In this document: piece after piece, positions 1-5,619 of the stretch | Position numbering within the stretch: the stretch's first letter is position 1 | How the letters are laid out: the number at the start of each line of letters is the position of its first letter | Assembly (NCBI GenBank): GCA_900769965.1 | Contig: CAAGIQ010000175.1 | Location: forward strand, 1 to 6,661 | DNA from: Bacilli bacterium | Lineage (GTDB): Bacteria > Bacillota_I > Bacilli_A > RFN20 > CAG-288 | Reading direction: 5' to 3' | DNA length: 6,661 nucleotides | Translations under genes and position numbers: made by a program | The notes under the pieces: model-generated | The model's database searches: none | What the model was told of the DNA's origin: nothing | Seen by the model: only the letters and a program-made list of their open reading frames with translations

Positions 1-10
1 CTTCCGATCT
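1..10. other. Probable Illumina adapter remnant at contig edge
   Basis: The first ten bases, CTTCCGATCT, are identical to the 3' end of the standard Illumina adapter (…GCTCTTCCGATCT), the end that abuts the insert. The match lies exactly at the edge of the window, which is where untrimmed adapter is expected. Read on the minus strand, it supplies the last three codons (Arg-Ser-Glu) of the truncated GntR gene, so those residues are probably not biological. A chance match is possible but unlikely at this exact position. Confidence 0.8.
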
Positions 11-415
11 TAATTCGTAGAACTTATTAGAAAGAGTCTGGATATCGCAATTCGGTTCCTTCAACATGTTAAGAAGGTTAAACTGATCATCGATGATAAG
101 TTGCAAAGTTGCGATGTTACCTGGGTTAACAACATTGATTAACTCGGTGATAACAGATATTTCAACTTGGGTACGGACATACATCATGTCAGCGATACCT
201 TCTAGGTTAATCTTGGAGACAAAAGAGCCTTTTTGAGAATGTATGTCTAACAATTTATCGTATTCTAAACGCTTAAAAACGTCCCTAATAGGAGTACGAG
301 AAACATTAAATTTGTTAGATACTTCTATCTCCTTTAACATATCACCAGGTTTAAGTTTCATAGTGATTATGTCTTTAGAAATAGATTGGTAAATTGCTAA
401 ACTGTCCTTAGTCAT
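1..415 (-). CDS. GntR-family regulator, FCD (FadR-like) subfamily, C-terminus missing
   Basis: This is a DNA-binding transcription regulator, probably responding to a sugar acid or a KDG-pathway intermediate (inferred from the neighbouring kdgA-kdgK). The gene starts with ATG at 415-413, preceded by the ribosome binding site AAAGGTGA about 6 nt upstream, and reads to the window edge, giving 138 codons. Residues 5-70 form the GntR winged helix: KPGDML at 22-27, the helix-turn-helix around 31-50 with VSRTPIRD at 38-45, and the wing QKGSFVS at 61-67. From about 72 an FCD-type helical effector domain begins (Arg81, Glu85). Full FCD regulators are usually about 210-240 residues, so roughly 80-100 are missing. 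The usual DxxFH metal-ligand motif appears as SNKFY (129-133), so metal binding may be absent. The last three codons are probably adapter. Its own promoter and a large palindrome lie just upstream, which suggests autoregulation. Confidence 0.9.
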   Translation of the reverse strand, partial: MTKDSLAIYQSISKDIITMKLKPGDMLKEIEVSNKFNVSRTPIRDVFKRLEYDKLLDIHSQKGSFVSKINLEGIADMMYVRTQVEISVITELINVVNPGNIATLQLIIDDQFNLLNMLKEPNCDIQTLSNKFYELRSE

Positions 416-436
416 ATTTATCACCTTTCATTAATG

Positions 437-469
437 AATATGTCCTTTATAAAGTATAAAGGACATATT
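437..469. promoter_or_regulatory. Perfect 15-bp inverted repeat, probable operator in the gntR leader
   Basis: The arms AATATGTCCTTTATA (437-451) and TATAAAGGACATATT (455-469) are exact reverse complements separated by 3 nt (AAG). A second perfect palindrome, CTTTATAAAG, lies inside at 445-454. The element starts right after the predicted transcription start of the gntR promoter and ends before its ribosome binding site. That position suits a repressor roadblock or autoregulation by the GntR protein (inference). No T-tract follows on either strand, so an intrinsic terminator is unlikely. A stabilising 5' hairpin in the gntR mRNA is the main alternative. Confidence 0.65.
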
Positions 470-476
470 AAGATAT

Positions 477-505
477 ATTATCAAATAATTTTAGAAAAAA
501 TTCAA
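477..505 (-). promoter_or_regulatory. Predicted sigma-A-type promoter for gntR
   Basis: On the minus strand a -35 box TTGAAT (505-500) and a -10 box GATAAT (482-477) are separated by exactly 17 nt of AT-rich spacer. The -10 matches TATAAT at five of six positions and the -35 matches TTGACA at four of six. The expected start of transcription is near 470, immediately before the 437-469 palindrome. It lies between the kdgK stop and the gntR start, so gntR can be transcribed independently of kdgA-kdgK. The region is very AT-rich, so chance matches are possible. Confidence 0.55.
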
Positions 506-514
506 TAATTCTAA

Positions 515-1534
515 TTAACGTTGTACTCTACCAGAAGCGTCACCATTCATCAAGGTTTCAACTTCGGAAACGGAAACGTGGTTGAAGTCACCTGGAATTG
601 TATGCTTCAAAGCGGAAGCAGCAACAGCGAATTCGATAGCTTTTTGACCTTCTTTATAGTGAGTTAAACCATAGATAAGACCAGCAGCGAAGGAATCGCC
701 ACCACCAACTCTGTCGACGATACGGATATCGTAATGTTTGGATTCGAAGAATTTGCCGTTAACATATAATAAGGCGTGCCAGCCGTTATCAGAAGCGCTG
801 TAAGATTCTCTTAAGGAAGAGATAACTCCCTTGAATCCATATTTTTCAGCCATAGCTTTGAACATGTTCTTGTAACCATCGATATCGAGTTTACCTGAGG
901 TAACATCGGTATCACCTGGCTTAAATCCTAAACATGCTTCAGCATCTTCTTCGTTACCGATTACAAAGTCAACGTATGGCATAAAGGAATTCATACATTC
1001 TTGAGCTTCAGCTTTGGTCCATAATTTCTTACGATAGTTAAGATCACAAGAAACTGTAACGCCTAATTTCTTACAAGCTTTTAAAGCTTTTAAGGTGATT
1101 TCTTGAGCTTTCTTACCTAAGGCCGGTGTGATACCTGTGAAATGGAACCAGTCAGCTCCTTCTAAAATCTTCTCGAAATCGAATTCTTCTTCAGAAGCTG
1201 TGGCAATAGAGGAGTTAGCTCTATCGTAGATGACTTTTGAAGGACGCATCGAACATCCAGTTTCTAAGAAATAGATACCTAATCTATCTCCACCTCTAAC
1301 TACATAATCAGTGTGAACGCCATATTCTCTTAAAGCATCAATAGCACATTCACCGATTTCATGAGCTGGAACTTTGGATACGAAATAAGAATCATATCCA
1401 TAATTTGCTAACGAAACAGAAACGTTAGCTTCACCACCACCATAATTGACATCGAATTGTTGAGATTGAACGAATCTTTGATATCCTGGAGTGGATAATC
1501 TTAACATTATTTCACCTAAAGTAACTACTTTCAT
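515..1534 (-). CDS. kdgK: 2-keto-3-deoxygluconate kinase (PfkB family)
   Basis: This cytoplasmic sugar kinase phosphorylates 2-keto-3-deoxygluconate (KDG) with ATP to give KDPG, the substrate of the adjacent kdgA product. The 339-residue protein is close to the usual PfkB length. It opens with the typical first strand VVTLGEIMLRLS (3-14) and has the N-terminal glycine motif YGGGEANVSV (31-40). IYDRANS (102-108) lies where KDG kinases hold the sugar acid with Tyr and Arg. The C-terminal PfkB signature RVGGGDSFAAG (275-285) contains the catalytic base Asp280. CDLNYRKKLW (163-172) and GNEEDAEA (193-200) are further family blocks. ATG at 1534 is preferred over the Met at residue 10, because the first strand would otherwise be lost, and an AAGGA site lies 9 nt upstream inside the end of kdgA. 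It lies 3 nt downstream of kdgA, so the two are co-transcribed. Other PfkB substrates are possible, but the aldolase partner makes KDG by far the best call. Confidence 0.92.
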   Translation of the reverse strand: MKVVTLGEIMLRLSTPGYQRFVQSQQFDVNYGGGEANVSVSLANYGYDSYFVSKVPAHEIGECAIDALREYGVHTDYVVRGGDRLGIYFLETGCSMRPSKVIYDRANSSIATASEEEFDFEKILEGADWFHFTGITPALGKKAQEITLKALKACKKLGVTVSCDLNYRKKLWTKAEAQECMNSFMPYVDFVIGNEEDAEACLGFKPGDTDVTSGKLDIDGYKNMFKAMAEKYGFKGVISSLRESYSASDNGWHALLYVNGKFFESKHYDIRIVDRVGGGDSFAAGLIYGLTHYKEGQKAIEFAVAASALKHTIPGDFNHVSVSEVETLMNGDASGRVQR

Positions 1535-1537
1535 ATA

Positions 1538-2179
1538 CTATTTTCCTTCTCTTGCTTTTTTAACAGCTTCAACAAATTGTTTAGCTCTATTTACTACTTC
1601 ATCATAATTACCATCTTTAGCTGGAGCAGTTAAATCGCTACCTGTACCGATAGCAACAGCACCGGCGTGGATCCAATCGGCAGCATTAGCGATTGATACA
1701 CCACCAGTTGGCATCAAGTTAGCTTGTGGTAATGGTCCGTGAACAGCTTTGAAATAGGATGGAGAAGCTTGAGATCCTGGGAAGATCTTACAAACATCAC
1801 AACCAGCTTTCATAGCGTTAACAATTTCAGTAATGGTATAGCAACCTGCCATATATGGAACTTGGTATAAATTACACATTTCAGCAACTTCCTTGTCGAA
1901 AGCAGGTGAAACGATGAATTTAGCACCTTTCATAATAGCAATTCTAGCAGTGGTAGCATCAAGAACAGTACCCGCACCAACGATGTACTTGGCATCTTTC
2001 TTGCTAGCTAATTTAGCGATGACATCTTCGCATCCTGGTACAGTAAAGGTAATTTCAAGACCAACAATACCACCTTCTACACAGCAATCTGCTAATTTTA
2101 CAGCTTCGTCTACATCTTTAGCTCTAATTACGGCGACGACACCGCAATCGATTAAACTTCTAATAATATCGCCTTTCAT
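1538..2179 (-). CDS. kdgA: KDPG aldolase (2-keto-3-deoxy-6-phosphogluconate aldolase)
   Basis: This class I aldolase of the Eda/KdgA family splits KDPG into pyruvate and glyceraldehyde-3-phosphate, the final step of uronate breakdown. From the chosen start the protein has 213 residues, normal for the family. Visible family features are VVAVIRA (14-20, Arg19), the catalytic Glu42 in GLEITFTVP (40-48), GAGTVL (68-73), the Schiff-base Lys131 in KIFPGS (131-136), the phosphate-binding PTGG (157-160) and GTGSDL (178-183). A small deviation is AGCYTITE (111-118), where many homologues begin with Pro. The start is ATG at 2179, with AGGGAGG a few bases upstream. An in-frame ATG at 2200 would place that ribosome binding site inside the gene and add seven unconserved residues. 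The gene is followed after 3 nt by kdgK and lies 127 nt after the PucR-type regulator. The symbol eda would also be acceptable; KHG aldolase side activity is common in this family. Confidence 0.93.
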   Translation of the reverse strand: MKGDIIRSLIDCGVVAVIRAKDVDEAVKLADCCVEGGIVGLEITFTVPGCEDVIAKLASKKDAKYIVGAGTVLDATTARIAIMKGAKFIVSPAFDKEVAEMCNLYQVPYMAGCYTITEIVNAMKAGCDVCKIFPGSQASPSYFKAVHGPLPQANLMPTGGVSIANAADWIHAGAVAIGTGSDLTAPAKDGNYDEVVNRAKQFVEAVKKAREGK

Positions 2180-2183
2180 ATTT

Positions 2184-2190
2184 CCTCCCT
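2184..2190 (-). promoter_or_regulatory. Ribosome binding site that fixes the kdgA start
   Basis: AGGGAGG ends 4 nt before ATG 2179 on the minus strand. It lies inside the longer open frame that begins with ATG at 2200, which argues for the shorter 213-residue product. Confidence 0.8.
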
Positions 2191-2209
2191 TAGGACGCAT
2201 ATATCCTAA
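2190..2209. repeat. Short inverted repeat beside the kdgA ribosome binding site
   Basis: TTAGGA (2190-2195) and TCCTAA (2204-2209) are exact reverse complements with an 8-nt spacer. In the kdgA mRNA this hairpin would sit directly against the AGGGAGG site, and its proximal arm touches it. It could be a small operator or a translation-modulating hairpin. With only 6-bp arms in AT-rich sequence, chance is a real alternative. Confidence 0.35.
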
Positions 2210-2226
2210 ATGTATTTCCCCTATTA

Positions 2227-2248
2227 AAGATTTCTATGCTCAAATCTT
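2227..2248. repeat. Inverted repeat in the kdgA upstream region, possible operator
   Basis: AAGATTT (2227-2233) and AAATCTT (2242-2248) are exact reverse complements separated by 8 nt. The element lies in the 127-nt spacer between the PucR-type regulator and kdgA, about 50 nt before the kdgA start. No T-tract follows, so it is not a convincing terminator. No well-spaced -35/-10 pair is visible in this spacer, although TATAAG occurs at 2247-2252 on the minus strand. It may be a regulator binding site for kdgA-kdgK, but this is inference. Confidence 0.35.
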
Positions 2249-2295
2249 ATACCGATAATAGCAATGACCAGGAGTAAATCATTACTATATATTTA

Positions 2296-2312
2296 TACTA
2301 GATATTCTAGTA
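2296..2312. repeat. Small palindrome across the stop codon of the PucR-type gene
   Basis: TACTAGA (2296-2302) and TCTAGTA (2306-2312) are exact reverse complements with a 3-nt centre, spanning the TAG stop at 2307-2309. It could form a weak 3' hairpin at the end of the five-gene operon. No run of T follows on the minus strand, so termination here is not supported and read-through into kdgA-kdgK remains possible. Confidence 0.3.
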
Positions 2313-2882
2313 AAAATCTTCTTTAAGCTGCTTTTCTTTATAATCGATTAGGCCGAATATAAAACAAGCATTAGCAAAAGGCTTCAAATCAATGTTAGTC
2401 TCTTGCATAAAGCGATCGATTCTATAAGTAACAGTATTTCGATGAACGAATAACCTAATTGCTGATAGAGATGGCGAATTACCATTCTCTATATAGGCTT
2501 TAACAGTTAACAAAGTCTCATAATCGATATCGTTAATTAAGCCTAAAGCATCCCTATAGATATTTTCACTATCTTTTCCAATCTCGAACAAGTACTTAAT
2601 TGTTCCAAATGGGACATTCTTTATATACTTCATGAGATTAGAATAGAACAAAGGAACAACTAAAGCTCTTATTCCAGCGTTCAAGTCAGAAGACACCGCA
2701 TCAAAACAGGTCTTAAATAACGCTAAAGTTTTCTGCCCTTGAGGAAGAATAACTTTATAGATGTTGCACTCGTTGATCTTCTCTAACTCGTAATTTGGTC
2801 CGATAATCTTAAATAAGAACTTATCGACAATTCGTGGCTCGATTTGATTTACCGCTTCAAGATATAAGTATGACGCACTCAT
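2307..2882 (-). CDS. Short PucR/CdaR-type helix-turn-helix transcription regulator
   Basis: The C-terminal part (about 118-181) matches the PucR/CdaR DNA-binding domain: DYETLLTVKAYIENG leads into a helix-turn-helix and the hallmark LFVHRNTVTYRIDR (144-157), followed by ETNIDLKP. In this family that domain binds DNA; CdaR, for example, controls sugar-diacid use. The N-terminal 115 residues are not recognisable, and at 191 residues the protein is about half the length of CdaR (roughly 385), so a normal sensor domain is reduced or replaced. ATG 2882-2880 overlaps the TGA of the GH28 gene by 4 nt (ATGA), and only a poor ribosome binding site is visible, so translation probably depends on coupling to GH28. 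As the last gene of the transport/GH28 operon, it probably senses a product of oligogalacturonide uptake or hydrolysis and regulates this operon, kdgA-kdgK, or both (inference). No frameshift is evident; the short length looks native. Confidence 0.8.
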   Translation of the reverse strand: MSASYLYLEAVNQIEPRIVDKFLFKIIGPNYELEKINECNIYKVILPQGQKTLALFKTCFDAVSSDLNAGIRALVVPLFYSNLMKYIKNVPFGTIKYLFEIGKDSENIYRDALGLINDIDYETLLTVKAYIENGNSPSLSAIRLFVHRNTVTYRIDRFMQETNIDLKPFANACFIFGLIDYKEKQLKEDFY

Positions 2883-4417
2883 ATTTTTTCATAAGAAGTT
2901 ACATTGTTAAGAATAACTTCTTCTCCTTCATATCCTTTAGCAGCAACATTATCCATAACTACATTTTCAACATTGTTGAAGTAGAAACCTAGTTTTGAAT
3001 AATCATCGATAAACGACATCATAGCTGGTTTACCTTTAGAAGCATCTTTCTTAACAGAAAAAGATGAGTTTTTAATCGTAATTGATTTTATCGGTTGCTC
3101 TGGCAAGCCATAGAAATAACCTAATGCGTATTCAGCGTCTTCGCAATCGATATTTTCAAAGACAAAACTTCCAAGATATGGTGTTCTATCATCAACTGGT
3201 AGTTTCTCTTTCGACCAAACATATTCAGTTTTTCCATCTGGATCACAGAAATAGAACATATTTATTACAAGAGGAGTAAGAACATTTCTCATCTTGATAT
3301 CTTTAAAATGGATACCATCGACGACAGAATACTTACTTCTACCTCTTCTAGTCTTAATTCTTAAGCCTCTATCGGTATGATCGAAGTAGCATCTTTCTAC
3401 AACTATGTCTTTTACACCTGCTCCAATCTCTGAGCCTAAGACTATAGCCCCATGTCCTTCATGCATCATGCAGTTTCTAATAAGAACGTTCGAACATGGT
3501 TTTTTATAGGTTTGACCTATGTACATCTTGCCGGATTTTAAGGCAATACAATCATCACCAACCGAGAAATAAACTCCTAAGATAGTAACATCATCACAAG
3601 CTTCTGGATCCATACCATCGGTATTAGGAGCATCTTTTGGATTAGATACCTTTATATCGTAAAATCCGATATGTGAAGAGAAGTAAGGGTGAATAGTCCA
3701 ACAAGGAGTGTTTTTAACACTGATACCTTGAACCATAATGTTCTTACAGTTAAGGAAATACAAGATACGTGGACGTGCCCATGTTAACTTCTTAACATCT
3801 TTCCAGAAATCCGATTTATCAGCTTGAGCATCTATGACACCTTCGCCAACTAAATGAATATTTTCTTGATAGAAGGCAGTAATTACAGAAGTACGGGCTA
3901 TAGAAGGATTACCCTCCCAAGCACCTAATTGTTGCTTTTCATCTTTCTCGTAATAGCTAACTTCGCCTGGGAAAAGTGGATAAGCTTTAATATCTGTGTT
4001 ACCTAATAGATAAGCACCTTTTTTGATTTCTACTGTAATATCTGACTTCAAGAATAATGTAGTTATATGATATTCGCCTTCATCGATAACTAATAAACCG
4101 TTCTTTGGTAAACAGTTTATAGCAGTTTGTAAAGCTAAGGTATCATCGTTTTTTTGAGATTCATTAATAAAATCTTTTGAATGCAAAATTAAAGACACAT
4201 TTAAAGTATGTATCTTTAATTCATAATCATCTATAGAGACGACATAATCTCTATTTGGCTCTAAATTGTAGATAGAAAAAACATTTGTATTAACATCTTT
4301 TAATACTATTTTTCCATCAACTTTAACATCATATTTGGTTTCTGAAAAGTAAATTGATTTATTAGATAACTCAAAAGTAGCTGATACGCAACTAATATAA
4401 CGAGTCTCGAATTTCAT
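2879..4417 (-). CDS. GH28 polygalacturonase-type glycoside hydrolase, predicted cytoplasmic
   Basis: This is a pectin-degrading right-handed beta-helix enzyme of family GH28, which hydrolyses alpha-1,4-galacturonosyl bonds. From ATG 4417 it has 512 residues. All four family motifs are intact: NTDG (265-268, Asp267), GDD (287-289, Asp288 and Asp289), GHG (321-323, His322) and RIK (353-355). Residues about 5-75 look like a small fibronectin-III-like beta domain ending in LEPNRDYVVSI, as in bacterial exopolygalacturonases. The catalytic helix starts near residue 90 (NDDTLALQTAI). There is no signal peptide or hydrophobic N-terminus, so it should act inside the cell on imported oligogalacturonides, as proposed for the Thermotoga intracellular exo-enzyme. 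The start lies at a TGATG overlap with the preceding gene and has a strong AGGAGG site; a TTG codon directly upstream is less likely. Rhamnogalacturonan or xylogalacturonan fragments are alternative substrates, but the kdg genes favour galacturonides. Confidence 0.9.
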   Translation of the reverse strand: MKFETRYISCVSATFELSNKSIYFSETKYDVKVDGKIVLKDVNTNVFSIYNLEPNRDYVVSIDDYELKIHTLNVSLILHSKDFINESQKNDDTLALQTAINCLPKNGLLVIDEGEYHITTLFLKSDITVEIKKGAYLLGNTDIKAYPLFPGEVSYYEKDEKQQLGAWEGNPSIARTSVITAFYQENIHLVGEGVIDAQADKSDFWKDVKKLTWARPRILYFLNCKNIMVQGISVKNTPCWTIHPYFSSHIGFYDIKVSNPKDAPNTDGMDPEACDDVTILGVYFSVGDDCIALKSGKMYIGQTYKKPCSNVLIRNCMMHEGHGAIVLGSEIGAGVKDIVVERCYFDHTDRGLRIKTRRGRSKYSVVDGIHFKDIKMRNVLTPLVINMFYFCDPDGKTEYVWSKEKLPVDDRTPYLGSFVFENIDCEDAEYALGYFYGLPEQPIKSITIKNSSFSVKKDASKGKPAMMSFIDDYSKLGFYFNNVENVVMDNVAAKGYEGEEVILNNVTSYEKI

Positions 4418-4953
4418 CAAATGACCTCCTTATGAGTAACCTTTCTATATGAATAAACTATAATGTCCTTTAAGAATACAAATACTGAATCGACAGCTAA
4501 ACCAACTAAAGCGAACGAGAATGGTTCTGCAAACCACATGGTGGTTGGATCGTTGATCCAAGTTCTGAAAAAATAAGTGATAATCAATGTACAAGCGGCC
4601 CAAACTAAGCCATAGAATACATTGACAAATACCGAATAGAATCTCTTCGAATAGAAGATGACATAATGTCTTGATTCCTCTTTTTCACTATCTAAAAGAT
4701 GGTAGATGTGATTTGTAATCTCTAATAGGATACCGGCGAAAGCACCATCGATAATAATGAAGTATTCTGCGCTCATATTGTTCCCAATAAGGTTACCTAA
4801 ACCCATATTGATGAAGAAATATGTAGCTCCAAACATCCAATATTTAATAATAATCGCTTTTACCCAATATGGAATTCGATCGAAGAAAGACACCTTATAA
4901 GGAGTAATATCTTTCTCCGATTCGACTGTTTCAACTTTTTGTTTCTTTTTCAT
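4417..4953 (-). CDS. Unrecognised small membrane protein with four predicted helices (178 aa)
   Basis: I do not recognise a family. The protein starts with a Lys-rich tail (MKKKQK) and has four hydrophobic segments at about 33-57, 64-84, 107-129 and 143-164. The loop at 85-105 is charged (DSEKEESRH, SKR) and the C-terminus is basic (YRKVTHKEV), which suggests both ends lie in the cytoplasm. Acidic residues fall inside predicted helices (Asp69, Glu78, Asp155), which is unusual for a purely structural membrane protein. It has no resemblance to CUT1 permeases, which have about six helices and an EAA loop. Its ATG shares one base with the TAA of the preceding gene (TAATG) and has only a weak upstream purine stretch, so translation is probably coupled. 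Position between a sugar ABC ATPase and GH28 suggests an accessory role in oligogalacturonide uptake or sensing. That is inference from context only. Confidence 0.75.
   Translation of the reverse strand: MKKKQKVETVESEKDITPYKVSFFDRIPYWVKAIIIKYWMFGATYFFINMGLGNLIGNNMSAEYFIIIDGAFAGILLEITNHIYHLLDSEKEESRHYVIFYSKRFYSVFVNVFYGLVWAACTLIITYFFRTWINDPTTMWFAEPFSFALVGLAVDSVFVFLKDIIVYSYRKVTHKEVI
4425..4430 (-). promoter_or_regulatory. Ribosome binding site of the GH28 gene inside the preceding gene
   Basis: AGGAGG lies in the last codons of the upstream membrane protein gene, 7 nt before ATG 4417. The spacing favours this ATG over the TTG codon at 4420, which would be only 4 nt away. The strong site suggests GH28 is translated more efficiently than its membrane-protein neighbours. 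Confidence 0.75.
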
Positions 4954-5606
4954 TATTTAAATTGAATCTTTTTACAGAATGGTTGGACGATCGGTGCGAT
5001 AACAGCTAAAACGATTGTCGAGCTTAACATACCGATGTGAACATAAGCCCAATAAACGGAATCGGTAATAACATAGGAAGAAGCATCTTCTTGAGCACCA
5101 GGATAAAGAGGTACTAGTTTGTTAATATCTGGGTTAATCGATAACTCTGTATTAACATCGACGATAAACAAGGCTTGTAATACGATTTGTAAAACCATGA
5201 ACAAGAAGAATAATCCTAACATTATATATCTCTTCTTTGCGGAAGAATGCTTAGCATTGGCATTCATATAAAGTAAAACAGAGAGAATTGAGAACAATGT
5301 TGTAAAGAAGAAGAAAACAGAGTTAAATGGTTGAAGTGGAGCTTGTGGGACTGTTAAAATACCATGAGCTCTTAATCTAATAAACATTGTAAATGTTACA
5401 ACTATCATCGAAGCTGCTGTCATCAACAAAGGAATGAGATAGACGTGATTCTTTAACTTAATTAAAGTTCTAGTTAATCCAAGTTTAAATGGATTCATTT
5501 GAACTTTCTTCAATAAAGCATCATCTGAAGTATCGTAAGTACTATTCTCAAGAGAACTATCTAAATCTTGTTCTTCAGATATATTTAAATTATCTTTTTT
5601 CGACAT
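4953..5606 (-). CDS. Unrecognised membrane protein with four predicted helices (217 aa)
   Basis: I do not recognise a family. An acidic, Ser-rich cytoplasmic tail (about 1-30) leads to a basic stretch (KKVQMNPFKLGLTRTLIKLK) and then four hydrophobic segments at about 55-77, 95-114, 127-149 and 186-208. The Lys-rich loop after helix 2 (KHSSAKKR) and the basic C-terminus (CKKIQFK) point to cytoplasmic ends. An outside loop of about 36 residues (150-185) would lie between helices 3 and 4. There is no signal peptide cleavage site and no permease EAA motif. The start is ATG 5606 with AGGAGG 7 nt upstream; that site overlaps the TAG stop of the ATPase gene, and the intergenic gap is 11 nt. The next gene, another four-helix protein of the same predicted topology, begins in the stop codon of this one, so the two probably work as a pair. 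A transporter accessory subunit is plausible but not shown. Confidence 0.75.
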   Translation of the reverse strand: MSKKDNLNISEEQDLDSSLENSTYDTSDDALLKKVQMNPFKLGLTRTLIKLKNHVYLIPLLMTAASMIVVTFTMFIRLRAHGILTVPQAPLQPFNSVFFFFTTLFSILSVLLYMNANAKHSSAKKRYIMLGLFFLFMVLQIVLQALFIVDVNTELSINPDINKLVPLYPGAQEDASSYVITDSVYWAYVHIGMLSSTIVLAVIAPIVQPFCKKIQFK

Positions 5607-5613
5607 AAATAAT

Positions 5614-5619
5614 CCTCCT
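5614..5619 (-). promoter_or_regulatory. Ribosome binding site overlapping the ATPase stop codon
   Basis: AGGAGG shares its first two bases with the TAG stop of the ABC ATPase gene and stands 7 nt before ATG 5606. It confirms the start of the first four-helix membrane protein and ties its translation to that of the ATPase. Confidence 0.75.

Noticed and set aside
437..469. Intrinsic terminator for kdgK
   Set aside because: The hairpin is long, but AT-rich and without a following T-tract on either strand, and it lies downstream of a promoter for gntR; an operator fits better.
2180..2200. Longer kdgA start at ATG 2200
   Set aside because: It would put the strong AGGGAGG site inside the coding region and add seven residues with no family match; ATG 2179 has ideal spacing.
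1893..2258. Plus-strand open frame of 121 codons
   Set aside because: It is antisense to kdgA, whose catalytic motifs are intact. Its peptide has no recognisable domain and no convincing ribosome binding site was seen.
3082..3279. Plus-strand open frame of 65 codons
   Set aside because: It is antisense to the GH28 gene and has no family features; best explained as a shadow of the coding strand.
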